From NCBI GenBank assembly GCA_026196875.1, contig JAPHTP010000093.1, forward strand, positions 1 to 46,003: DNA of 46,003 nucleotides, in the 5' to 3' direction. The notes beneath the pieces were generated by a model. It was given only the letters and a program-made list of their open reading frames with translations, was not told the DNA's origin and did not search any database. Of the stretch, positions 16,182 through 23,965 are shown one piece after another. The translations under genes were made by a program, and so were the position numbers. Source of the stretch: Kangiellaceae bacterium. GTDB lineage: Bacteria > Pseudomonadota > Gammaproteobacteria > Enterobacterales > Kangiellaceae. Numbering within the stretch: the first letter of the stretch is position 1; the number at the start of each line of letters is the position of its first letter.

Positions 16182-17870
16182 TTAACAATCAAGAAATCCC
16201 ATAGGTTCTTCTATCGCGGTCTTTAATCTTTCCGGCGTTTTGCCACAATTAATTTTATATACGAAATTCCTACGCAATGTATGATAACTGCTTTGAGGGT
16301 CATCAAAAGTTTGGCGCATTAGCTTTAATTCTTCGTCGCGATAAGATTGAAGTGACTTTTGTGCTTCTTCTTGAGCCCGCAACTCTCTTTTGCTTGTTAT
16401 AAGAGAATCATAATCGTCACTATTGGCTAGGGTCTTACAATATTCTTTAAGCTCGATTAAATAATCTTCCATATTCTCAGCGAAAACAGTATCAACGTAA
16501 TTAATTTTTTCCGCTTCACTTGCAAGGATTGGCAAACACTCAGTGGTCAGTTTTTGTGCCATATTTTGACCTACTCTTTTGGGGAGTAGGTAAGTCCAAT
16601 ATTCTGAACCTGATAACCCCATCGTTTTATAATGAGGATTAAAAACTATACCATCGCGCGCGATAACATAATCACAGGCTAATGGCAGAATAGCACCACC
16701 GGCGCCGGCATTACATTTTAATGCAGCGACAGTTAGTTTAGATTCACACTCAATTATGCTTTTAACTAGATCATTAATAGCGTTAATATTACGCCAAGAT
16801 TCTGCAGTAGGATCTGATGCCGACTGAATACAATTTAGGTTAATTCCGTTGCTAAAAAAATCGTCTCCTCCCATCAAAACAATAACTTTTATTTCTGGAG
16901 CATTTTTAAGTTGATTGAACGCGGATAATAATTGCAAACAGTTTTCAGTTGAAAATGCTCCGTTATAAAAGTTGAAATGAAGGTAAGCGACCCGACTTCT
17001 TACTTCAATACGAACATCATTTTGTACATCGGAAAAAATTTCTGGAACGCTGATATCGAGTTTTCGTAACGCAGGCAGTTTGAATGAGTTGCCCTTTTGG
17101 CTTCTTTCTCTGAGCTGTCTAATCCATACCGCGCCATCTATGGTTGCTCTGCATATAGCTTCATCTCTCATTCCGATAATTTCGCCAGGTGTTACATTGT
17201 GTTGTAAATTTTCAGCAATTGCTCCATACAAAAAATATTCTTGATTTTCAATTTTATCGAGAACACCTGGAAAGGAATCTGCCGCATTTATTTTTCGAAC
17301 AATATCTTCAGATGAATCGTTTCTCCAATTAATTTGTCGATCAGCTTGTTTCATCAAAGGTTGTTCTTTACCTACAATTGGAAAGGCTGAAAGATCAACT
17401 TGGGTTTTTCTAACGGTTTCGAAATTTCCTGCCGCGTCCAAAATTAGTTTTGATGCATTATTGGTAACAGAGTGACGATAGATACTTGCCTTAGAAAGTT
17501 TTGAATTAACTGAAAAGTATCGACTTCCCCAAATTTCGCCTGCGTCATAAACCGCATTTGCTTGCAGGAGTGTCACGCCCCAAGTGTTAGACTTATTAGT
17601 TATAGCCCAATCCAATGACGAAGGTCCTCGGTCACCAACAATGCCAGGGTGAAGTACAAGGCAGGGGATTTTGCTCCAAATAGAATCTGGAATGCGATGC
17701 TTTAAAAAGGGGCAAATTATCAGTTCGGGCTGAAAGTTCTTGAAAGCTTGCAACATTGTATTTGAATCAGGGGAGAGTTCAAAACAAACCCTATGGCTGG
17801 CATTCAAAAGTTCTTTATGAATACGTTGGCAAAGTCCGTTGTATGCAGTTGCAAAAATTAAAATTTTCAA
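16182..17870 (-). CDS. hoxX: HoxX, CO-producing hydrogenase-maturation-type enzyme (formyltransferase plus crotonase domains)
   Basis: A protein of 562 residues, the usual HoxX size. Residues 1-170 are a formyl-tetrahydrofolate hydrolase/transferase-like domain with 'LVLHPGIVGDRGPSSLDWAI' (His74 region) and 'WGVTLLQANAVYDAGEIW' (Asp109). Residues 180-270 are the linker domain. Residues 275-470 form an enoyl-CoA hydratase/crotonase domain with the oxyanion-hole segments 'FFSNGINLN' and 'NAGAGGAILPLACD', and the HoxX-specific 'FNPHYKTMGLSGSEYWTYLLPKRVG'. HoxX is known to turn a formyl group from formyl-folate into the CO ligand of NiFe hydrogenase in aerobes. No hydrogenase or Hyp gene is in this window. 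The gene is alone on its strand and divergent from an ACT-V4R/MHYT operon. Confidence 0.93.
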   Translation of the reverse strand: MKILIFATAYNGLCQRIHKELLNASHRVCFELSPDSNTMLQAFKNFQPELIICPFLKHRIPDSIWSKIPCLVLHPGIVGDRGPSSLDWAITNKSNTWGVTLLQANAVYDAGEIWGSRYFSVNSKLSKASIYRHSVTNNASKLILDAAGNFETVRKTQVDLSAFPIVGKEQPLMKQADRQINWRNDSSEDIVRKINAADSFPGVLDKIENQEYFLYGAIAENLQHNVTPGEIIGMRDEAICRATIDGAVWIRQLRERSQKGNSFKLPALRKLDISVPEIFSDVQNDVRIEVRSRVAYLHFNFYNGAFSTENCLQLLSAFNQLKNAPEIKVIVLMGGDDFFSNGINLNCIQSASDPTAESWRNINAINDLVKSIIECESKLTVAALKCNAGAGGAILPLACDYVIARDGIVFNPHYKTMGLSGSEYWTYLLPKRVGQNMAQKLTTECLPILASEAEKINYVDTVFAENMEDYLIELKEYCKTLANSDDYDSLITSKRELRAQEEAQKSLQSYRDEELKLMRQTFDDPQSSYHTLRRNFVYKINCGKTPERLKTAIEEPMGFLDC

Positions 17871-18200
17871 TTTTTTTCCTTTTGTTTTTTTTATTTGATC
17901 TAGAGCGTGATGGACTAATCTATTTTATTTTGCCCGAAAAATCCAAATGCACAGTTCACAAAAATATTTTTATCTCTTTGCGAGTTTGTGCCTATCTCGA
18001 AAAGAGAAGTAAGAGCAGTGGTCAAACAGTTGACTGTATATCTCATGCTCTATATTATTGCTGCGCCCCAATTTTTAAATTTAAAAATTTAGCCATGCTA
18101 AAAAACATAATGTATAACAAAAAAGAAATAGAAATTTAAAAAGATTAATAAATAAAAAATAATTTGACGAATAAAATAAACAAATAAAAGACTTGGAAAA
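17871..18200. promoter_or_regulatory. Divergent promoter region between hoxX and the ACT-V4R/MHYT operon
   Basis: These 330 bases are very AT-rich, particularly toward 18100-18200. Two symmetric elements stand out. One is GTCAA-ACAG-TTGAC at 18022-18035. The other is a perfect 20-bp palindrome AATTTTTAAATTTAAAAATT at 18070-18089. Either could be an operator shared by both promoters. A reading frame crossing this region on the plus strand (to 18139) has no ribosome site or protein-like composition and is not called. Confidence 0.45.
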
Positions 18201-18923
18201 ATGCTCTACGTATTAGTAAAAGAACAGCCTGGGTTGTTGGTTAAAATTTATCGCTGTTTAAATCAAGCAGATTATAAAATAACTTCACACCACCTGATCC
18301 CAAACCCTAAACAAGGAATGGTTGCAGTTAAGCTAGTTATTGCTGAAGGCGATCTCCCTATTTCATTTACATTGGAAAGCCAGTTGCTGAATATTGATGG
18401 CTGTTTGGACATCATGTACGAGGAGCCTAATTGGGAGCCTTCTGCATTAGATGGAAAAAAATCAAACCAAAACTCTTCAGATGTATTAAGCAAAACAATA
18501 AAAGCTACAGCGTCTGCAATTTTAAATGATTTTTCCAGTATCGAAAATTATGTGAATGGCTTTCGTAGAAAAACGGACGATGGTTCTGCTGCTGTTCATA
18601 TGTACAAGCTGGGATTTGAAGTCGGCACTGCGACTTATAAAAATGAGTTTTCACTCGGTAAACCACTAGAGCTAGAAAAAGCAATTAAAAGAATGCTTGC
18701 TAATGCAGTAAAAAAATTCGGTGATGTTTCGAGCAGCAAAAGAACTTTAACCATCGAAAATAATATATTCTGCAATCATCGTAATCCGGATAGTGAATGC
18801 GATTTTACTAAAGGTTTTGTCACCGGATTTTTAAAAGCTTCACCAAAAACAAAAAATGTAGCTGTGCACAATAGTTCATGTCGTTCTCATGGACAATTAG
18901 CTTGCACTTTTGAATTTCAATAA
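18201..18923 (+). CDS. ACT domain plus V4R-like domain protein, putative small-molecule or redox sensor
   Basis: A protein of 240 residues. Residues 1-74 look like an ACT domain ('LYVLVKEQPGLLVKIYRCLNQADYKI', a typical beta-alpha-beta start). Residues 80-110 are a polar linker. Residues 130-240 resemble a V4R (4-vinyl reductase) domain, with 'YKLGFEVGT' and the C-terminal cysteine pattern Cys191, Cys200 ('SECDFTKGFVTGFL'), Cys227 and Cys235 ('SCRSHGQLACTFEF'). V4R domains occur in regulators that bind phenolics or sense redox state, often with zinc or thiols. There is no DNA-binding or output domain, so it may act with a partner. It lies 14 bases before the MHYT gene and is divergent from hoxX, suggesting a functional link. 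Confidence 0.7.
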   Translation: MLYVLVKEQPGLLVKIYRCLNQADYKITSHHLIPNPKQGMVAVKLVIAEGDLPISFTLESQLLNIDGCLDIMYEEPNWEPSALDGKKSNQNSSDVLSKTIKATASAILNDFSSIENYVNGFRRKTDDGSAAVHMYKLGFEVGTATYKNEFSLGKPLELEKAIKRMLANAVKKFGDVSSSKRTLTIENNIFCNHRNPDSECDFTKGFVTGFLKASPKTKNVAVHNSSCRSHGQLACTFEFQ

Positions 18924-18937
18924 ATTGGGGGTAATAA

Positions 18938-19654
18938 ATGGAATATAATATTGGGCTATTAGCTCTTTCTTTTTGCGTAGCGGTTTTTGGTTCATTTACC
19001 GCGTTACAGTTAGCGATTCGGATTCCTACGGCGGATGGCAAGTCGCTTTGGTTCTGGGTGCTTACCGCTGGACTGGCTTTAGGAGGCGGCGGGATCTGGT
19101 CGATGCATTTTATTGGAATGCTCGCGATGGAGATGCCTTTTGCAATGTTATTTGATTTACAACTGACCATCGCATCACTTGTAATAGCGATTATTTTCGT
19201 TGCATTCGGTCTACTGATCGCTGGAAAAGATCTATTTGGAGACTCCAGCTTAATTATTGGCGGCGTAATTGCGGGCTTAGGAGTTTCTGCTATGCACTAC
19301 GTTGGAATGTATTCGATGATAGTTCCGGCTGATGTTGCATACAATGTTGGTATTGTAACCTTGTCGGTAGTGATTGGCGTAGTCGCTTCCATCGCTGCTT
19401 TATGGTTAGCGTACAATTTACGTGGAAATCTGCAGCGTTTCGGTAGCGCATTTATTATGGGGATCGCCGTTTGTGGAATGCATTACACTGGGATGTACGC
19501 AGTTAGTATGACGCCTAATCCTAGTTTGACATTGGCAGAAGGAATTTCTGGTAATGGTTTAGCTGGTGTTGTGTCTGCGATTACAGTTGTTCTTCTGCTA
19601 TCAATTCTATTTTTAGCACAGTTAAAGTCGAAGCAAAGAGTAAGTATGGTTTGA
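18938..19654 (+). CDS. Stand-alone MHYT-domain integral membrane sensor
   Basis: A protein of 238 residues, GGGGG eight bases before the ATG. It is almost entirely hydrophobic with about seven transmembrane helices. The three diagnostic repeats are 'SMHFIGMLAM' (56-), 'AMHYVGMYSM' (119-) and 'GMHYTGMYAV' (181-), each near the periplasmic end of a helix and each followed within a few residues by a proline. MHYT was proposed to bind copper and sense O2, CO or NO; it is also found in CoxC/CoxH of CO-oxidising bacteria. Unlike many family members it lacks a fused GGDEF, EAL or kinase domain. It forms an operon with the ACT-V4R gene and is followed by a strong terminator. Confidence 0.9.
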   Translation: MEYNIGLLALSFCVAVFGSFTALQLAIRIPTADGKSLWFWVLTAGLALGGGGIWSMHFIGMLAMEMPFAMLFDLQLTIASLVIAIIFVAFGLLIAGKDLFGDSSLIIGGVIAGLGVSAMHYVGMYSMIVPADVAYNVGIVTLSVVIGVVASIAALWLAYNLRGNLQRFGSAFIMGIAVCGMHYTGMYAVSMTPNPSLTLAEGISGNGLAGVVSAITVVLLLSILFLAQLKSKQRVSMV

Positions 19655-19757
19655 GCGTACTACTTTAAATATTAAAAATGGAAGCTCGGATGAAGACTTA
19701 ATTTTTTAGTTGATAATATTTCATCCTGAGTTTATGGGAAATATAATTTTGTTTTAG

Positions 19758-19785
19758 GCCGCGTATTTCGCGGCTTTTATTTTTG
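19758..19785 (+). terminator. Rho-independent terminator of the ACT-V4R/MHYT operon
   Basis: GCCGCG-TATTT-CGCGGC followed by TTTTATTTTT, about 100 bases after the MHYT stop. The rest of the 311-base gap to the dodecin gene shows nothing else I can support. Confidence 0.9.
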
Positions 19786-19966
19786 GCCCTTAGCAACGAA
19801 TCCTTAGTTCAAAACCTTTGTTTACATCTGCGCAATTGTTTGCCTTTCTTTCTGCTGTGCGGTAGAACAAATCCAGGACAACGGAAAAGTAACAACTGAA
19901 TTAGACATTTTGAATCGCTGTCGACTAAGCTTTGAGTAGGACAAAATGAATCGTTTAGGAGAAAAA

Positions 19967-20182
19967 ATGTCGGATCATCATACCTACAAGAAAATCGAAG
20001 TTGTTGGGTCTTCAAAAAACAGTACCGATGAAGCCATAAGGAACGCTATTGCGGAATGTAATAAGTCGTTAAAGAATATGGACTGGTTTGAAGTGGTTGA
20101 AACTCGCGGGCATATTGTCGATGGCGAAGTTGGGCACTTCCAAGTGACTCTAAAAATAGGGTTCAGAATTGAGGGAAGTTAA
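19967..20182 (+). CDS. Dodecin (flavin-storage protein)
   Basis: A protein of 71 residues starting at the ATG at 19967, with GGAG six bases upstream; a frame-mate ATG 21 bases earlier has no ribosome site. The sequence fits dodecin throughout: 'YKKIEVVGSSKNSTDEAIRN', 'LKNMDWFEVVETRGHI' with the flavin-stacking Trp, and 'VGHFQVTLKIGFRIE'. Dodecins form hollow dodecamers that bind flavin or coenzyme A and protect cells from free flavin. The gene is monocistronic. Confidence 0.93.
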   Translation: MSDHHTYKKIEVVGSSKNSTDEAIRNAIAECNKSLKNMDWFEVVETRGHIVDGEVGHFQVTLKIGFRIEGS

Positions 20183-20360
20183 ATTATCAAGCCAATGCTA
20201 CCAAAGACGACGTGCTATGCAAAAATAGCCGTTTAGTTATTCATCTATTATGGCGAGCTATTAAAATTGCACTAATAGTAATTTTTGGTGCTATCAATCA
20301 TTTATTAGAGCCGTTGTGCTAGTTTAGAAGAAACTATTCCTGAGTAGGGAGGACGTCATT

Positions 20361-20580
20361 ATGGCCCGGCTTCGTTCCAATATTTCATCTAGCATCGGCT
20401 CCCATCCCGTTTTCAATAAAGCAGACTTCTGTCGTATATTAATTTGTTCGTTAAGGTGGAATCGGCTAATCCAATTGGTTTGCTAAAGGATCGTTTGTTG
20501 CTTGGAGCTATAGCGGCAGTGGCAGACTATGACAGAGTTTCTGAGCTTGATACCGTTGCGGCCGTAGTCGCTTCAACCTA
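20361..20580 (+). pseudogene. Remnant of a cysteine synthase-like gene (N-terminal part, frameshifted)
   Basis: A GGGAGG ribosome site is followed by an ATG at 20361 and a frame beginning 'MARLRSNISSSIGSHPVFN', like the 'sIGnTPLvrL' start of cysteine synthases. The similarity then moves to another frame from about 20432: 'YINLFVKVESANPIGLLKDR' then 'LLLGAIAAV' and 'ELDTVAAVVAST', ending in a stop at 20580. This matches the CysK pattern 'NLfVKvE.fNPmgSvKDRlAlgvI..A......L..gqTVvEaTSG', including the PLP-lysine motif NP.g..KDR. The sequence stops where TSGNTG would follow. The product would be non-functional. The rest of the gap (20183-20360) shows nothing. Confidence 0.65.
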
Positions 20581-20602
20581 GAAGGTTGGATTATAGTTTT
20601 TA

Positions 20603-21376
20603 ATGGTCGTTAAAGAGAGCTACGCATTGATAAAATTAATTCTTAATTGGCTGTTGATTATGTTCGCTTCTAGTTGTTTGGCGCTTTGGGCGCAAAACGG
20701 ATTGGAAGCAAATGAAAGTACGAGTAATGATAAAATGCAGCAGCTTATTGCAGAAATAAAACTTGATGTAAAAGCAACAGCTAACTCCACCGGGGTTACT
20801 GCTTTGTCGCCCGAAGTAATTGATGCGCTCTTCAATGTAAAGCGCCATCAATTTGTTGATACTGCCTATCTTCGCTACAGCTATCAAAATCGCCCGCTTC
20901 CGATATCCGATGGCCAAACGATTTCACAGCCTTTCATTGTTGCCATAATGACGGAATTCTTACAACTAACAGGTAGCGAAAAAGTGTTGGAAGTTGGCAC
21001 TGGCTCAGGATATCAAGCGGCGGTATTAAGCCTATTGAGTAAACAGGTTCATTCAATTGAAATTATCGAATCGCTTGCCATCTCAGCCAGGTCACGGTTA
21101 AAACAACTCGGATATGAAAATGTGATTGTACACCATGGTGATGGTTACAAGGGAATTGAAAAGCAGGCACCCTTTGATGCAATTATGGTGACTGCTGCGC
21201 CTGAACATGTTCCGGCGCTATTAGTCGAACAATTGAAAAATGGTGGTCGCATGATAATCCCTGTTGGTAAGCAAGATCATGTTCAAATGCTGACACTAAT
21301 AACTAAGAATTCAGAAGGACGGGTTTCATACAAAGAAGTCTTACCAGTTAGTTTTGTTCCGCTAACCCGTGATTAA
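20603..21376 (+). CDS. pcm: Protein-L-isoaspartate O-methyltransferase with an N-terminal membrane anchor or signal
   Basis: A protein of 257 residues against about 210-220 for ordinary Pcm. Residues 8-30 ('ALIKLILNWLLIMFASSCLALWA') form one hydrophobic helix, absent from cytosolic Pcm. The catalytic part follows, with 'ISDGQTISQPFIVA' (101-114), SAM motif I 'VLEVGTGSGYQAAVL' (128-142), 'HHGDGYKGI', 'APFDAIMVTAAPEHVPALL' and 'GGRMIIPVG'. Pcm methylates L-isoaspartate in damaged proteins using SAM. The helix could be an anchor facing the cytoplasm or an export signal, but SAM is not expected in the periplasm. The annotated ATG has a poor ribosome site; a TTG 21 bases on has GAGAG seven bases upstream and keeps the hydrophobic helix. 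Confidence 0.88.
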   Translation: MVVKESYALIKLILNWLLIMFASSCLALWAQNGLEANESTSNDKMQQLIAEIKLDVKATANSTGVTALSPEVIDALFNVKRHQFVDTAYLRYSYQNRPLPISDGQTISQPFIVAIMTEFLQLTGSEKVLEVGTGSGYQAAVLSLLSKQVHSIEIIESLAISARSRLKQLGYENVIVHHGDGYKGIEKQAPFDAIMVTAAPEHVPALLVEQLKNGGRMIIPVGKQDHVQMLTLITKNSEGRVSYKEVLPVSFVPLTRD

Positions 21377-21458
21377 CCAGGCACAGCCTGATCTCGATCA
21401 ATTTTTTCTCGACAGTTTGATTTAAAGTGGTCAAATTGGGTTATTTTCGGGAAGTTTG

Positions 21459-21851
21459 ATGGTAGAAAAATATACTAAACCAATTGTTTATTCGTGTTCA
21501 GGGTGTTCCAACCTGGCTCAAATGGCGCATGACATTGCGCTCAATATGGATCGTGACGGTATCGCGGAAATGTCTTGTGTTTCCGGAGTAATTGGCAAAG
21601 TCCCCCCAATAGTCGAATTGGCTACTTCCGGTAGGCCCATATTTGCCATTGATGGATGTAGCTTATCCTGTACTAAAGCTTGTCTTGATGCCAGCAATAT
21701 TCCAATTAGGATGCACTTTGACTTGAGCCAGTTTGGATTGGAAAAGAAGAGTAAACAAGACAATTCGTTTAATGAAAGTTGTGTGGCTATGAAATTAACC
21801 TATGAAGCGCTTATCAAGGCGGGTTATTCGATTGAAGAAGAGTCCGGTTAA
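21459..21851 (+). CDS. DGC-domain putative zinc-binding protein
   Basis: A protein of 130 residues starting at the ATG at 21459, with GGGAAG five bases upstream. It has the cysteine layout of the DGC family: 'YSCSGCSN' near residue 11, a 'MSCVSGVIG' cysteine, then 'AIDGCSLSCTKACLD', which contains the name-giving Asp-Gly-Cys. These proteins are predicted to bind zinc, and their role is unknown. It lies 82 bases after pcm in the same orientation and may be co-transcribed with it. Confidence 0.85.
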   Translation: MVEKYTKPIVYSCSGCSNLAQMAHDIALNMDRDGIAEMSCVSGVIGKVPPIVELATSGRPIFAIDGCSLSCTKACLDASNIPIRMHFDLSQFGLEKKSKQDNSFNESCVAMKLTYEALIKAGYSIEEESG

Positions 21852-21937
21852 GGGAAAGTTTTAAGCCTGTTGCAATTAATGCTAGATAAAAGTTAGTCTT
21901 AGGTCCGCATATTCCAATTAATCACCAAGGACTTACG

Positions 21938-22645
21938 ATGGCTTTGTCAGAGTTTAGCGACTTATTATCTCGAAGCTTTGAAGACTTTCATCTTTCTAAC
22001 GATGAAAAGAAACTAATCACTTTATTGTGTGAAGAACTCAAGTCAAAAACCGCTAATTTAAATTATGCGCGCAATAAGGCATTTGAACTAGTCAGGGATG
22101 CAACAGAGAAAAATCCACAAATGATGCTCAAAAACTTGAAGTGGTTGCAAGGGGTAGTAAAGGCTATCGACAGTGTGCGTCATTCACCAGAAGTTGAAAG
22201 TATCAAAGTAGCTTTTAGCCCAGGAAAAGATTGTGAAGATAGCATTATTAGGCAGCTTGAAAAAGCAGCTTGCACGGTAGATATTTGCGTATTTACGATT
22301 TCCAATGACTTAATCACAAAAAGCATCGAAAAAGCTCATAAGCGAAATGTAAGAGTTCGCATTATCAGTGACAACGATAAAATGCATGATCGAGGCAGTG
22401 ATATCCAATACCTGTGCAAATTAGGCATTCCTATTCGAGTAGATAAAACGGACAATCATATGCATCATAAATTCGCTCTATTTGACAATACTACTTTGAT
22501 TAATGGCAGTTACAATTGGACTCGAAGCGCGACTAAGTACAATCAAGAAGATATTGTTATCCAGAAAATACCTCAAGTAGTCGAGAAGTTTAAGCAACGA
22601 TTTGAACGGCTATGGCAAGAAACCAAAGCACTGAGTTACGCTTGA
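21938..22645 (+). CDS. Phospholipase D-like nuclease (single HKD motif)
   Basis: A protein of 235 residues. Residues 1-80 are a helical, charged N-terminal region unlike the catalytic fold. Residues 88-225 are a PLD domain with one HxKxxxxD motif (His176, Lys178, Asp183) followed by 'TLINGSYNWTRSA', characteristic of the Nuc endonuclease/PLD6 subgroup. A single HKD implies a homodimer with a shared active site. Likely substrates are nucleic acid or cardiolipin-type phosphodiesters. There is no signal peptide, so it should be cytoplasmic, unlike many Nuc proteins. No mobile or defence genes are next to it. Confidence 0.85.
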   Translation: MALSEFSDLLSRSFEDFHLSNDEKKLITLLCEELKSKTANLNYARNKAFELVRDATEKNPQMMLKNLKWLQGVVKAIDSVRHSPEVESIKVAFSPGKDCEDSIIRQLEKAACTVDICVFTISNDLITKSIEKAHKRNVRVRIISDNDKMHDRGSDIQYLCKLGIPIRVDKTDNHMHHKFALFDNTTLINGSYNWTRSATKYNQEDIVIQKIPQVVEKFKQRFERLWQETKALSYA

Positions 22646-22689
22646 TTATTTCGGTCTAAGATTATCTTAGATTTCGGTTAAGGACTATT

Positions 22690-23736
22690 CTAGATGCCAA
22701 TGCTAGCACCGAGAGGTGTTGCTTCAATTGCGCCATCACCGACCAGGGTTTCATAGTTATAAATACAATTGCGCCCATTCTCTTTTGCATAATAAAGTGC
22801 TTTGTCTGCAGAGTGTAATATGGCTGGAGGGTAATCTGACTCGTTAATTCTTGCGTAACCTATGCTAACCGTAACTTTTCCAACTAACGGAAATGTGTGG
22901 CTGGCAATTGCTTCACGAAAACGGTCCAATGTGACAAAAGCTTGCTCCTGCGGGTGAGGTTCAAGAATAACAACGAACTCTTCTCCACCAAATCGAAACA
23001 GATAATCGCTCTGACGGAAGCACTGTTTCATTTTATGAGATAATAATAGCAATACACCATCTCCAAAAACGTGCCCGAATTTATCGTTGACCATTTTAAA
23101 ATGATCAACATCTACTATTGCCAGCCAAGCTTCTGAATATGGTTTCAGAGAGCGCTTTTCTGAGTCGCTTTTGCTCTCTACCAAGTGTAGCTGTTTGTTT
23201 CGTTGAACTTGTAAAAGGCGGTCGAGTTTTTTATCAAAGGTTCGACGATTAAATAGACCTGTCAATTTATCTCGTTCACTTTCGTTTAATATAAATAAAT
23301 AGTTTTCATATATTCGCATCATTGCTTCAAGAGTTTTGATATAACGTGAAAGATCCGAGTTGGATTTTATATCCAAAGCAGCAACTACCTTGTTATCACA
23401 CACAATTGGAATAATGAGTCTTAGGGTGTTTTGTTGTTCATCGAACTTAACTTTCAGGGCGGTGTTAAAACAATTTAATATATCAGGATCCTTATGGACA
23501 ACTATAGGGCCTTGGCTCCAAAGTACATCTTTGTCGCCAGTTTTTGGATCTAGCTTCATTGCCAAGTGTAGGGTTTGCTCTAGCTGAGTTTGGTATCCAT
23601 CATCGACCATTTTGTATACTGAAATGTCGGTAACTGGGATCATTTCCGCCAAAGTTGCAACTAAGCTGTACTCAAGGGAATCGACATCACGCTGGTTGGT
23701 GATCTTAATAACTGAATTGAGGATGCTATGGTCCAC
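22690..23736 (-). CDS. Diguanylate cyclase with N-terminal GAF-like domain
   Basis: A protein of 348 residues with a GTG start and GGGA about nine bases upstream. Residues 15-150 resemble a GAF sensor domain ('LRLIIPIVCDNKVVAALDI'). Residues 155-330 form a GGDEF domain starting 'DKLTGLFNRRTFD', with the active signature 'GGEEF' at 250-254 and an intact inhibitory I-site 'RQSD' at 241-244. It should make cyclic di-GMP from two GTP, with product inhibition. No membrane segment is present, so the signal is cytoplasmic. It appears monocistronic. Confidence 0.93.
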   Translation of the reverse strand: MDHSILNSVIKITNQRDVDSLEYSLVATLAEMIPVTDISVYKMVDDGYQTQLEQTLHLAMKLDPKTGDKDVLWSQGPIVVHKDPDILNCFNTALKVKFDEQQNTLRLIIPIVCDNKVVAALDIKSNSDLSRYIKTLEAMMRIYENYLFILNESERDKLTGLFNRRTFDKKLDRLLQVQRNKQLHLVESKSDSEKRSLKPYSEAWLAIVDVDHFKMVNDKFGHVFGDGVLLLLSHKMKQCFRQSDYLFRFGGEEFVVILEPHPQEQAFVTLDRFREAIASHTFPLVGKVTVSIGYARINESDYPPAILHSADKALYYAKENGRNCIYNYETLVGDGAIEATPLGASIGI

Positions 23737-23965
23737 TTCAACTTTCCCTGTTTGAGATATTTAGGTTTGTTTAAATTAACTATATATGCCTTTTCCCATT
23801 GGTGTAAGTTATATTTCAAAAAGGCTTATAAAGTCGATTTTCTAGTCGCCAGGGTTATTTGTAAGAGGGGCTGTCGGATTAAAGAGGGATGGGCGTTTAG
23901 CGATTGCGGCCCGTCAAATTTCTGAGATTCTAGTATAAGAGTTTTAAATCTAGACTTTAGCTTCG

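Noticed and set aside
17756-18139. Plus-strand open frame crossing the hoxX start and the intergenic region
   Set aside because: It overlaps hoxX antisense, has no ribosome site and low-complexity content; treated as a shadow.
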